Positions 8,231-17,100 of a stretch of DNA of 64,000 bases are shown here, in pieces. The notes beneath the pieces were generated by a model, which made no database searches, was not told the origin of the DNA, and was given only the letters and a program-made list of their open reading frames with translations. This DNA is from Agromyces humatus. Lineage in GTDB: Bacteria; Actinomycetota; Actinomycetes; Actinomycetales; Microbacteriaceae. Where the stretch lies: NCBI RefSeq assembly GCF_021228295.1, contig NZ_JAJQPD010000009.1:1-64000 (forward strand), written 5' to 3'. The position numbers were made by a program, and so were the translations under genes. Numbering within the stretch: position 1 is the stretch's first letter; every line of letters starts with the position of its first letter.

Positions 8231-9235
8231 ATGAGCGCAATTTTGCAAGAAACTTCCAAGCGTGCGGATTGGGTGCTGGGCATCGACATCGGCGGCTCGG
8301 GGAGCCGGGCGGCGCTCGAGCCGGTTTCCGGCGGTGCCGGCGGTGCCGGCGGTGCCGGCGCCGCGGTCGGCACTCGCCACCTGTTCGAGGCCGAGCCGGT
8401 GTCCATTTCACCGAATGGAAGCTCCGCGTTGCCTGTGATCGCCTCGCTCATCGAGCGCGTACGGGCCGAACGACCTGATGCCGCGCTGGCGGGTGTCGGC
8501 ATCGGTGCGACCGGTCTCGCGTCGCTCGTCGTCTCTCCGGCGGCGTCGCTCGCGTCCCTGAGTGCGTCGGCGGGTGCACCTGTCGCGCTCGCGATCGACG
8601 CGGTCACCGCGCATCTCGGAGCGCTCGGCGGTTCCGCCGGTGCCGTCGTCGCCGTCGGCACGGGTTCGATCGCGATCGGCACCGACTTTCGCGATGTGTG
8701 GCGTCGCGTCGGCGGCTGGGGTCACCTCTACGACGATCGCGGCTCGGGGGCGTGGATCGGCATCGAGGGGCTGAAGGCGGCCATTCAGACTCACGATGGC
8801 GTGACGACGGATGCCCCTGCCCTGCTCTCGGCCGCGGTGTCGCGGTTCGGCCCGGCGCCGACCTGGCCGTCGCAGCTCTATACGCGCGACGACCGCGGCG
8901 CGGTGCTCGCGGGGTTCGCGGCGGATGTCGCGGGCCTCGCCTCGGTCGGCGATGACGTGGCCACGCGCATCATGGCGACCGCGGGCGCCCTCGTGGCGGG
9001 CACGCTCGCTGCGGCGCTCGATCCCGCGCTTCCGGCCCGCGCGGCTGGGGTCGGTGGGGTGTTCGCCTCAGGCGCCGCGTTCACTGCTGCGTTCGCGGAA
9101 GCGTTCGCACGCATCGCGCCCGACGCGACGCTCGTGGAGCCGGCGGGTGGGCCGCTCGATGGCGCTGTTGAGCTGGCGCGGCTCGTGGCCGCCGATGAGG
9201 TGGTGGCGGCGCATCCGCCGTTCATCTGGCGGTAG
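8231..9235 (+). CDS. BadF/BadG-family amino-sugar kinase (GlcNAc/MurNAc kinase-like)
   Basis: 334 aa. ASKHA-fold kinase with phosphate-1 loop LGIDIGGSGSRAALE near residue 17 and the later glycine motifs VAVGTGSIAIGTD and GWGHLYDDRGSGAWIG typical of N-acetylglucosamine kinases. Family members (mammalian NAGK, clostridial MurK) phosphorylate GlcNAc and/or MurNAc. Here it would convert the GlcNAc released by NagZ into GlcNAc-6-P, joining the MurQ product. It is transcribed divergently from the importer operon. A GGAGGAGGAG-like Gly-Ala run (residues ~34-42) is encoded by a short in-frame repeat of GGTGCCGGC at about 8330-8360. No Shine-Dalgarno is seen, consistent with a leaderless start. Confidence 0.87.
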   Translation: MSAILQETSKRADWVLGIDIGGSGSRAALEPVSGGAGGAGGAGAAVGTRHLFEAEPVSISPNGSSALPVIASLIERVRAERPDAALAGVGIGATGLASLVVSPAASLASLSASAGAPVALAIDAVTAHLGALGGSAGAVVAVGTGSIAIGTDFRDVWRRVGGWGHLYDDRGSGAWIGIEGLKAAIQTHDGVTTDAPALLSAAVSRFGPAPTWPSQLYTRDDRGAVLAGFAADVAGLASVGDDVATRIMATAGALVAGTLAAALDPALPARAAGVGGVFASGAAFTAAFAEAFARIAPDATLVEPAGGPLDGAVELARLVAADEVVAAHPPFIWR

Positions 9236-9253
9236 CGGCGGCCCGCGCGCCGC

Positions 9254-9293
9254 CGCTCACCGCTCACCGCTCGTCGCTCACCGCTCACCGCTC
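9254..9293. repeat. Heptamer tandem repeat CGCTCAC
   Basis: Five tandem 7-base units plus a partial one; the third unit is CGCTCGT. It lies in the convergent intergenic space after the kinase gene. No coding role. Confidence 0.8.
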
Positions 9294-9303
9294 TGGGCCG
9301 TAT

Positions 9304-9367
9304 CTGCGCCACGTCGGCACCCTCTGCGCCAGTTCAATTGGCGCAGAGGCCACGGAGGTGGCGCAGA
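9304..9367. repeat. Structured REP-like element (TGCGCC family), intergenic copy
   Basis: The centre is a perfect inverted repeat CTCTGCGCCA-N7-TGGCGCAGAG (9322-9348), flanked by an outer pair TGCGCCAC (9305-9312) and GTGGCGCA (9358-9365). A homologous ~65-base copy lies inside the GTPase gene at 18283-18350. Placed between convergent genes, it may also act as a bidirectional terminator. Confidence 0.8.
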
Positions 9368-9382
9368 GCGAGGCGCTGCAAC

Positions 9383-10237
9383 TCAGCAGCCGGGGCTCGA
9401 GGGGTAGGCCGTGCAGTCGCCGACGGTGAGCACGGTGTCGACCTCTCCGACGAGTACTCGCTGCGAGGCGCCGTCGATGGTGAGGGTGCCCGCGATCGGC
9501 AGCCAGCCCGACCCGGCGAACCGGTACTCGGCAGCGAGCGCAACCCGGAGCGTGACGGTGTACTCCCCGCTCGCTGCGTACACGTGACTGGTGTCGGTCG
9601 GCGTGAACTCGGCGACTCCGAGCGCACTCCATGTCGCCCCGGGCGATGGACTGGTGACGGTCGTCCCATCGGAGTGCACCCACCGGTACCCGACGGGCGT
9701 GAACCGCACATCGGCGGGCTGCCCGAGCAGCGTGCCCGACACGACTTCGGGCCTAGCTTCTGCGACGAAGTTCGCCGGAAGTCCGACGACCGCCCACCCG
9801 TTCGGCTCCATCACATCGCTCGGCTCCGCCGGTCGGAACGACGCGATGTCTCGCAGCGTCACCGCGGGCGCGCCCGGCGCCGGCGTCGGTGGCGGCGCTG
9901 TCGGCGACGACGGGCGGGAGCAGCCCGTCTGGAAGTTCGCGCCGCACAACTGCTCCCAGCCGGGCCCCGACCACACATCGACAACGCCCCGCGGCGGGGG
10001 CTCAGTCGCTGTGCCATCACCGTCGCCGCCGCCGCCGTCGCTAACCTCGGATCGTTCGTCGTCTTGGACAAGTGCATCGATGATCACGCGATCCGGTTGA
10101 ATAGTTCCGGAAGTGTTCGGATGGCAGCCCACAAAGCCCTGCGACGGCGTGCATGCATTCGCGGGTGGCGCCGCGGTCAGCGCGAGAATCAGACCCGCCG
10201 CCGCGCCACCTACTAGCAAAAGTCGTCGCCTGGCCAA
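9383..10237 (-). CDS. Secreted protein with PKD-like region
   Basis: 284 aa. A cleavable signal peptide is predicted (MARRRLLLVGGAAAGLILAL... cut near Ala-Asn-Ala, ~28). The mature protein has several cysteines, a Pro-rich spacer (APPPTPAPGAPA, about residue 115) and a C-terminal half resembling secreted actinobacterial PKD-like proteins (DIASFRPAEP; EPNGWAVVGLPANFVA; YRWVHSDGTT; HVYAASGEYTVTLRV). It probably folds as an extracellular beta-sandwich; no enzyme motif is visible. It overlaps the upstream lipoprotein gene by 25 bases, so the two are likely co-expressed. Function unknown. Confidence 0.75.
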   Translation of the reverse strand: MARRRLLLVGGAAAGLILALTAAPPANACTPSQGFVGCHPNTSGTIQPDRVIIDALVQDDERSEVSDGGGGDGDGTATEPPPRGVVDVWSGPGWEQLCGANFQTGCSRPSSPTAPPPTPAPGAPAVTLRDIASFRPAEPSDVMEPNGWAVVGLPANFVAEARPEVVSGTLLGQPADVRFTPVGYRWVHSDGTTVTSPSPGATWSALGVAEFTPTDTSHVYAASGEYTVTLRVALAAEYRFAGSGWLPIAGTLTIDGASQRVLVGEVDTVLTVGDCTAYPSSPGC

Positions 10238-10791
10238 AGCTCCACCTTGTCCACAAGCAGTTCCTCGGCTGAAGTGCCGACGAGGAATGCGACGAGCGGG
10301 CTCCGATCTTTCCGATCCGGCGGAGTCACATCTGCACCACTCGCGTCAAGCACTCGAATGCCCGAGACGTCTCGACATACGTAAATCGATACAGTTGCCG
10401 CGTCACCGACTTGTGCGTTCTCGGACAATGAGAACGTGTCGAGCGCGACCGCGCCTTCAATGTGAATGCCTGCTTCGCGATACTGCATGAAGTCGCCCTT
10501 CAGCTCAGGGAGGTAGTCCGATGTGACGAGCGATTCAATGCGATGGTCGTTCTGGCCGCCATCCGCAGCGACGGCCCTGGACACATCCTCAAAAGTCGAG
10601 TACGCCGCCTCAGCCGCGGCGAGCGCCTCCTCATCCGAGGCGAAGATCGGCGCCGCCTCGGTCGGAGTAGGGGTGGGGGTCGGCGTGGGGGCGCCGACGC
10701 AGCCCGTGAGCATGAGCGCGAGCGCGCCTGCCGCGGCGAGCGCAGCGCCGAGACGGCGGGGCGTTCGGCGCTTCGGACGAGAGGTCGGCAT
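10213..10791 (-). CDS. Putative lipoprotein, DUF-like secreted protein (paralogue of 63186-63848)
   Basis: 192 aa. N-terminal signal with lipobox LTGC (Cys ~31), then a Thr-Pro repeat spacer (TPTPTPTPTE). The mature domain contains YVCRDVSGIRVLDASG and ends WPGDDFC. The lipoprotein at 63186-63848 has the same layout (YCREDTLLDLTSG, C-terminal WMGEPFC), so the two are paralogues. Function unknown; a Cys-Cys disulfide between the central YxC and terminal FC is plausible. The start ATG lies seven bases downstream of a TAGGGT -10 box, suggesting a leaderless message. The gene is followed by and overlaps the secreted protein at 9383-10237. Confidence 0.75.
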   Translation of the reverse strand: MPTSRPKRRTPRRLGAALAAAGALALMLTGCVGAPTPTPTPTPTEAAPIFASDEEALAAAEAAYSTFEDVSRAVAADGGQNDHRIESLVTSDYLPELKGDFMQYREAGIHIEGAVALDTFSLSENAQVGDAATVSIYVCRDVSGIRVLDASGADVTPPDRKDRSPLVAFLVGTSAEELLVDKVELWPGDDFC

Positions 10792-10798
10792 GGCGATT

Positions 10799-10804
10799 AC
10801 CCTA
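10799..10804 (-). promoter_or_regulatory. -10 box TAGGGT, leaderless start of lipoprotein gene
   Basis: TAGGGT on the minus strand ends seven bases before the ATG at 10791, matching the actinobacterial TANNNT leaderless arrangement. No Shine-Dalgarno fits between them. Confidence 0.45.
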
Positions 10805-10890
10805 GGCGAGGCGAACAGGGATCAGCGTCGGTTATCCACAGGGCGGGCCGGTGACAGCGTCGGCGGGTGCGGTGCGAGTACGGACCCGGC

Positions 10891-10954
10891 ACTTCGGCAC
10901 TTCGGCACTTCGGCACTTCGGCACTTCGGCACTTCGGCACTTCGGCACTTCGGC
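10891..10954. repeat. Octamer tandem array, CACTTCGG family x8
   Basis: Exactly eight perfect copies of ACTTCGGC. It lies in the 288-base divergent region between the lipoprotein gene and the reductase gene, so copy-number change would alter promoter spacing. The unit is related to the arrays at both window ends. Both this array and the one at 1-107 end in GGCACCG. Confidence 0.95.
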
Positions 10955-11079
10955 ACCGAGTCTGCATGAGCAACCCCCGCGCGCCCGCGGCGATCTTGCC
11001 GCTCCGTCCTCGCCGCTGCGGTCCTCCACCCGCGCCCAAACCACTCGCGGATGTCGGCGGCGCGTCACATGATGAAGGC

Positions 11080-11679
11080 ATGCGCAGGATCACGGTCAAC
11101 AACAATGTGTCGCTCGATGGCGTGATGCAGGCACCGATGTCGGCGGCTGAAGACACGCGCGGCGACTTCCCCTACGGGGGGTGGGCGCTCGCCGGCAACG
11201 ACGAGGCCCTCGCCGTCGAGATGGGCGTTGGCATGGATTCGGGCGGCGCGATGCTGTTCGGCCGCCGCACCTACGACAACATGGCCGCGTTCTGGCCGCA
11301 CCAGACCGACGGCAACCCGTTCACCGAGTACCTCAACCGGGTCGAGAAGTTCGTCGTGTCGCGTAACTCGCACACCCACCTCGACTGGCAGAACTCGACG
11401 CTGCTCGTGGGCGACGCCGCCGAAACGGTGGCCGCCCTCAAGCAGGGCGACGGGCCCGACCTCGCGATCCTCGGCAGCGGTGAGCTCGTGCGGTCGCTCG
11501 CCGCGGCGGGACTCATCGACGAGTACGTGCTCATCATCCATCCGGTCGTGCTCGGCACCGGCATCCGCCTGTTCGGCGACACCCACCAGGCGCTCGAGCT
11601 CACCCGCAACATCACGACCCCGATGGGCGTCACCGTGGCGCACTACCGACCGACCGGCGCGCCCGAGGCGGTGTCGTGA
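11080..11679 (+). CDS. Dihydrofolate-reductase-like / RibD C-terminal domain protein
   Basis: 199 aa. Begins MRRITVNNNVSLDGVMQAP, the hallmark of the RibD-C/DHFR-like family. It has the NADPH-binding elements AMLFGRRTYDNMAAFWP and LAILGSGELVRSLAAAGLIDEYVLIIHP. Family members are NADPH-dependent reductases of unknown substrate or drug-modifying enzymes; true folate reductase activity is not implied. ATG at 11080 was chosen because upstream in-frame sequence runs through the octamer array. A CATGAT hexamer lies six bases before the ATG (possible leaderless promoter). It overlaps the next gene by GTGA. Confidence 0.88.
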   Translation: MRRITVNNNVSLDGVMQAPMSAAEDTRGDFPYGGWALAGNDEALAVEMGVGMDSGGAMLFGRRTYDNMAAFWPHQTDGNPFTEYLNRVEKFVVSRNSHTHLDWQNSTLLVGDAAETVAALKQGDGPDLAILGSGELVRSLAAAGLIDEYVLIIHPVVLGTGIRLFGDTHQALELTRNITTPMGVTVAHYRPTGAPEAVS

Positions 11680-12191
11680 GCGACGAGTCAGCGCACGAGC
11701 GACATGCGTCGCTCGTGTTCCGGCCCGTGACCGAGCGCGACCATGCGCGAGTAGTCGGGGCGATCCCAGAGTGGTGGCAGACCCCGAACTCAGAGGCGCT
11801 GCCGCTGCTGCTGCCGCGCCTCTTCTTCCAGCACTTCAGCGATACCTCGACGATCGTCGAAGACGGCGACGGCAGGCTCGCGGCGTTCCTCGTCGGATTC
11901 CGCTCGCAGTCGCAACCTGAGGTCGGGTACGTGCACTTCGTGGGCGTGCGCCCCGACCTGCGCGGCGCCGGACTCGCGCGCTCGCTCTACGAGCGCTTCT
12001 TCGCACAAGTGCGGGCGCTCGGCTGCCGACGCGTCGACGCGATCACCGGCCCCGACAACATGCGTTCGCAAGAGTTCCACCGGGCGATGGGATTCACGAT
12101 CGGCGGCGACACCGACGTCGACGGCGTACTCGCGTACCTCGATTACGACGGGCTTGGCGAGCACCGCGTCACGTTCACGCGGGTGATCTGA
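11676..12191 (+). CDS. GNAT-family N-acetyltransferase
   Basis: 171 aa. Contains the acetyl-CoA-binding motif A (VGVRPDLRGAGLARSLYERF, about residues 89-108) and the motif B region (NMRSQEFHRAMGFTIGG). The start is GTG overlapping the reductase stop. The acceptor substrate cannot be told from sequence. Co-transcribed with the reductase and convergent, 31 bases apart, with the aidB-like gene. Confidence 0.88.
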   Translation: MSDESAHERHASLVFRPVTERDHARVVGAIPEWWQTPNSEALPLLLPRLFFQHFSDTSTIVEDGDGRLAAFLVGFRSQSQPEVGYVHFVGVRPDLRGAGLARSLYERFFAQVRALGCRRVDAITGPDNMRSQEFHRAMGFTIGGDTDVDGVLAYLDYDGLGEHRVTFTRVI

Positions 12192-12222
12192 GGGGCGAGC
12201 AGCGACCAGCGGATGCCCCGGC

Positions 12223-13983
12223 TCACGCCCGCGCGAGGATCGCCGAGGTGTCGACACCCGGCGGCAGCGCGCCGTACAGCAACCCGCCGTCGCCCTCGAG
12301 GCGGGTGCGCACGAACGCGTCGGCCACCGCAGCTGGCGCGTGCTGCACGAGCAGCGACGCCTGCAGCACGAGCGCGAGCCGCTCAGTGAGCTCGCGGGCA
12401 CGTGCGGCAGCCGCACCGCTCGTCACATCGGAGGCCACCTCGCTCACGACCGCCCGGGCCCCGGCGAGTGCGAGATCGAACGCCGCGTGCTCGCCGGCTG
12501 CCTCTCCCACGACGTCGAAGAACGCCTCGAACGCCTCAGGCTCACGTGCCAGCACCCGCAGCACGTCGAGCGCGATAACGTTGCCCGAGCCCTCCCAGAT
12601 CGCGAGCAGGGGTTGCTCGCGATACCGGCGCGCGAGCGGGAACGCCTCGGTGTAGCCGTTGCCGCCGAGGCATTCGAGCGCCTCGTACGCATGGCCCGGG
12701 CCGCGCTTGCAGATCCAGTACTTCGCGACGGCCGTGGCCAGGCGGCGAAAGCCCTGCTCCGGGACATCCGACGAATCCGGCGCCGCGGCATCGTCGTCAT
12801 AGGCCCGCGCCAGCCGCATCGCGGTGATCGTCGCCGCCTCGGACTCGAGCGCCAGGTCGGCGACGACCGCCGCCATCGCGGGCTGATCGACGAGCAGGGA
12901 GCCGAACGCGCTGCGATGCCGCACATGCCACGCCGCCTCGGCGACCGACTGGCGCATGCCCGCGGCCGACCCGATGACGCAGTCGAGGCGGGTGCGCGTG
13001 ACCATCTGCACGATGGTCGCGACGCCGCGCCCCTCGTCGCCGACCAGCCACGCCGCCGTACCGTCGAGCTCGATCTCGCTCGACGCGTTCGAGCGGTTGC
13101 CGAGCTTGTCCTTCAGGCGCTGGATGCGGAACACGTTGCGCTCGCCGTCGGGCAGCACGCGCGGCACGAAGAAGCAGCTGAGGCCGCCCGGCGCCTTCGC
13201 GAGCACGAGGAACGCGTCGCTCATCGGCGCACTGCAGAACCACTTGTGACCGGTCAGTCGGAACTCGCGGCCCCACGCGTCGTCGACACCGGTCGGCTCG
13301 GCGCGCGTCGTGTTCGCGCGCACATCGCTGCCGCCCTGCTTCTCGGTCATCGCCATGCCGACCAGCGCCGAGTGTTTCGCCCCGGATCTCGATACGGGTC
13401 GCGCTTCGCGTGGCCCCACTCGATCGGCGAGGGCGGGCTCGTACGCGCGGCTCAGCAGGCGGGGCATCCATTCATCGCGAAGAGCGGATGCCGCGAGCTC
13501 GAGCGTCGGCACCGCCGCGTGCGTCATCGACACCGGGCACGCGTGCCCCGGCTCGACCTGCGCGAAGAGGAAGAAGACCGCCGCACGGTCGACGTTCGCA
13601 CCGACACCCGGCGACGCCCACGCCGAGGTGTGCGCACCCGCCCCGATCGCCGCGGCCATGATGCGGTGGTAGGCGTCGTCGTACTCGACCTCGTCGATGC
13701 GGTTGCCCCACCGGTCGTGGGTGTGCAGCACGGGCGGATGCGTGTTCGCACGCTCGGCGTCGCGCTGGAATGCGGCCGAGCCGACATGACGGCCGATCTC
13801 GTCGAGGGTCGAGACGTCGGGTGCTGCGCGGTGCGTGCGACCCGGCCCCGCGGGCGCGGGCGCGCCCGGGACATCCGCCCGGCCCCATCTCGCGACCGCC
13901 TCGACGAGCGGCGCATTCGAACCGAACTCATCGACGCCCTCGCGTGGCGGCGGCTGGTTCAGGACTTCGTGGGTGTTGATCAT
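12223..13983 (-). CDS. AidB-like acyl-CoA dehydrogenase family protein
   Basis: 586 aa, long for an acyl-CoA dehydrogenase (~390) but close to AidB (~545). AidB is a flavoprotein of the adaptive response to alkylating agents. The N-terminal block HTHDRWGNRIDEVEYDDAYH and the later GNRSNASSEIELDG, VGDEGRGVATIVQMV and IWEGSGNVIALDVLR are AidB-type. FAD binding is expected from the MTEKQGGSDVRANTT segment. About residues 185-200 (ALADRVGPREARPVSR) come from an inserted REP-like sequence at 13383-13430. Ribosome site GGAGG lies seven bases upstream. It diverges from the M14 peptidase gene. A DNA-repair link is family knowledge, not shown here. Confidence 0.88.
   Translation of the reverse strand: MINTHEVLNQPPPREGVDEFGSNAPLVEAVARWGRADVPGAPAPAGPGRTHRAAPDVSTLDEIGRHVGSAAFQRDAERANTHPPVLHTHDRWGNRIDEVEYDDAYHRIMAAAIGAGAHTSAWASPGVGANVDRAAVFFLFAQVEPGHACPVSMTHAAVPTLELAASALRDEWMPRLLSRAYEPALADRVGPREARPVSRSGAKHSALVGMAMTEKQGGSDVRANTTRAEPTGVDDAWGREFRLTGHKWFCSAPMSDAFLVLAKAPGGLSCFFVPRVLPDGERNVFRIQRLKDKLGNRSNASSEIELDGTAAWLVGDEGRGVATIVQMVTRTRLDCVIGSAAGMRQSVAEAAWHVRHRSAFGSLLVDQPAMAAVVADLALESEAATITAMRLARAYDDDAAAPDSSDVPEQGFRRLATAVAKYWICKRGPGHAYEALECLGGNGYTEAFPLARRYREQPLLAIWEGSGNVIALDVLRVLAREPEAFEAFFDVVGEAAGEHAAFDLALAGARAVVSEVASDVTSGAAAARARELTERLALVLQASLLVQHAPAAVADAFVRTRLEGDGGLLYGALPPGVDTSAILARA
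13383..13430. repeat. REP-like element inside aidB-like gene
   Basis: The sequence runs from GGATCTCGATACGG through a small GCGCTTCGCGT hairpin to ACTCGATCGGCGAG. Arms of this CTCGATACG...ACTCGATC type recur as intergenic palindromes in Microbacteriaceae (from memory). Here it is in frame within the coding sequence. Confidence 0.5.
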
Positions 13984-14157
13984 CGTCGACCTCCGCGTCC
14001 CATTCTCGACGAGCCCCGGGACTTGACATGTGCGAACCGTCGCAAGAAGCTAACCCCTAGGGTCCGCAGTGAGCACCAAAGACGTGGCGAACGTCGGACA
14101 TGCACGACGATGTCGTCACTCACTTTCTGACCGGAGACGGACCGAAGGAGAGTTCCC
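13984..14157. promoter_or_regulatory. Divergent promoter region, aidB-like / M14 peptidase
   Basis: 174 bases. A TAGGGT -10-like hexamer sits at 14058-14063 on the plus strand, and a TTGACA at 14023-14028 too far upstream to pair with it. A GACAT-N8-ATGTC repeat spans 14098-14115. A strong ribosome site (AAGGAGAG) precedes the peptidase ATG. Confidence 0.35.
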
Positions 14158-17100
14158 ATGATTGGCACTCGTTCCATTCCGAAACGCCTGGCCGTCGGCG
14201 TCGCCGCGCTGGCAATGGTGTTCGCGATCCTCGGCCCAGTCGGCGCAAGCGCCGCCGAGGAGGATGGCGCGCTCGACATGTACACGGCGGACGTGAGCGC
14301 AGCCGAGGCGGCCGAGATCGCCGCCGGCGGTTTCGATGTCGCCGACAGCAGGGTCACCGATTCCGGCGTCAGCCTCGACGTCGTGCTCACCGAGCAGGAG
14401 GCGAAAGGCCTCCGAGACCGGGGAGTCGATGTCAAGGTCAAGAAGAACAAGGACGGCAAGTCCGCTCGGCAGCTCGCTGTAGAGCAGGCCGCATCGGGCT
14501 TCGAGGTCTTCCGTTCCTGGGACGAGCCGGGCGGAATCCGCGACGAGCTCTACGGCCTCGCGAAGGACAATCCGCAGCTGGTCAAGCTCAAGGTGCTCGG
14601 AGAGACCTACGAGGGTCGCGAGATCATCGCGCTCAAGTTGACCCAGGGTGCGAGGGGTATCGCAGATGGAACCCGGCCTGCGGTGCTGCACAGCTCGACG
14701 CAGCACGCGCGTGAGTGGATCTCCACCGAGGTGAACCGACGCCTGCTGAACTCGTACATCGACGGGTGGCGAGCCAACGACAAGGAGACCAGAGACCTCC
14801 TGAGGAACAACGAGCTGTGGTTCGTGGTCGTGGCCAACCCCGACGGTTACCAGTACACGTTCGACACTGAGCGGCTGTGGCGCAAGAACCTGCGCGACAA
14901 CGACAACGACGGGCAGATCACCCGGGCAGACGGCGTCGATCCGAACCGCAACTACCCCGAGCACTTCGGGTACGACGAGGAGGGTTCGTCGTCGCAGATC
15001 TCGAGCGAGACGTACCGTGGACCTTCGGCAGGGTCCGAGCCCGAGACGCAGGCGATGATGTCGCTGTTCGACCAGGTGGACTTCTCGTTCCAGATCAACT
15101 GGCACTCCTTCGGGCAATGGCTGCTGTACGCGGAGGGCTGGCAGACCGGCACCCCGAGCGCCGACGACCCGATCTACTTCGCGCTGTCGGGCAACCGCGA
15201 CAACCCGGCCATTCCCGACTTCGAGCCGGGCCTGTCGTCCGATGTGCTGTACGTGACCAACGGCGAGACGACCGATTTCGCGCACTCCCAGCACGGAACG
15301 CTGGCTTGGACGCCCGAGCTCGGCGAAGGCGATGACGGCGGCGGGTTCGTGTTCCCCGACGACGAGGCACAGGTGCAGGCGGAATTCGAGCGCGTTCTTC
15401 CGTTCGCGCTCGACGTGGCCAAGTCAGCGGCCGACCCGGCCGACCCGGTGTCGCACCTCGGTCTCGAGACCAAGCCCTTCTACCTCGAGAGCGACGACAC
15501 CTACAAGGACGGGCTGCCACTGGCGAACTTCACGTTCGAGTACTCCTACGGCGACCCGCAGGAGGTGCGTGTCATCGCACGGCGCAGCCTGGGCGACGTG
15601 ACGCTCATGTACTCCATCAACGGCGACCCCGCAGTCGCAGTTCCCACCGAGGAGTGGACGGGCGGTGAGAAGTACGGCGGCCAGACCGGCGCCCACTACC
15701 GCATCGTGAGCGGACTCGTCACCGGGACCGATCCGGGCGACAGCGTCGAGGTCTGGTTCGAGGGCGGTGGGGAGTCGAGCGACTCCTTCACCTACCAGGC
15801 CGTCGAGGAAACCAGCAACGACGTGCTGATCATGGCGGCCGAGGACTACACGGGCGCCTCGCCGGTTCAGGCGGGCGGGCCGAACTACCTCGACTACTAC
15901 CAGGACGCGCTCGACGCCAACGGCACCGGCTACGACGTCTACGACGTCGACGCTCGCGGGCGCATCGCGCCCGACAGCCTCGGCGTGCTGTCGCACTACG
16001 ATGCCGTCATCTGGTACACCGGCGACGACGTCGTCACCCGCGAACTCGGCTGGGGTCCGGGAAACGCCTCCCGGTTGGCGATGGACGAGGTGTTCGAGGT
16101 CCGAGACTTCCTCAACGAGGGCGGCCAGCTGCTCTACACCGGGTCGTGGGCCGGCAGCCAGTACACGACGAACGTCGGCACGCAGTTGTACGATCCGACG
16201 GCGGCGAACGCGCAGTGCACCAGCGATCCGGCAGTGCTGGAGCGGTGCCGGGCGCTCGTCGGCTCGGGCGACTTCACCAACGACGTCATGCAGTACTGGC
16301 TCGGCGCGTTCCTCACCATCAGCGACGCCGGTACCACCGACGACGGCCTCCTCGACGCCATCGGTGTCGACACGCCGCTGACGGACCTGGCGTGGGGGTT
16401 CAACGGAGCCGACAGCGCTGCGAACCAGGGCCACAGCAACTCGTTCATCACGACGAGCGGCATCCTCGACCCGGCCGTCTACCCCCAGTTCGAGAGTTGG
16501 GTCGCGGGCAGGTGGGATCGTGAGGGCGGCCCGTTCGAGCCGCGCACCGGCGAAGCCTACGCCTACTCGCAGCTCGGCGACGTGTCGTACAAGCGTCTGA
16601 CCAACACGATCGACGTGCCGGCCGGCGGTGCCACGATGTCGTTCTGGACGTCGTACGACACCGAGGTCGAGTGGGACCACCTGGCCGTCGAGGCCCGCAC
16701 GGCCGGACAGGACGACTGGACGACGCTGCCGGATGCCAACAGCCACACGAGCCAGAGCACTGGGCAGAGCTGTCCGGCCGGCTGGCGCGAGCTGCACCCG
16801 CATCTCGACTACTACCAGACGGTCGTCGACACGACCTGCGACCCGACCGGCTCCGACGGCGGCGAGTGGTGGGCCGCATCCGGCAACTCGGGCGGCTGGC
16901 AGCAGTGGTCGGTCGACCTGTCGGCGTACGCCGGCGGTGAGGTCGAGGTGTCGATCGCGTACATCAGCGACTGGGCCACACAGGGGCTCGGCGTGTTCGT
17001 CGACGACATCGAGGTGTCGACCGGAGCGGGCACGACGTCGTTCGAGGGTGGCGACACGGGTGGCTGGGAGATCACCGGGCCGCCTGAGGGCAGCGCTCCG

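Noticed and set aside
9254..9293. Heptamer CGCTCAC repeat as a CRISPR-like array
   Set aside because: Units are contiguous with no spacers and far too short.
10832..10840. Perfect DnaA box TTATCCACA (and TTATTCACA at 46757-46765) as a sign of an origin
   Set aside because: Single boxes far apart, no cluster, no dnaA/dnaN genes, no AT-rich unwinding region.
10867..11079. Extended N-terminus of the reductase reading through the octamer array (RHFGTSAL repeats)
   Set aside because: An octamer shifts frame with each copy, and the family N-terminus starts at MRRITVNNN (11080).
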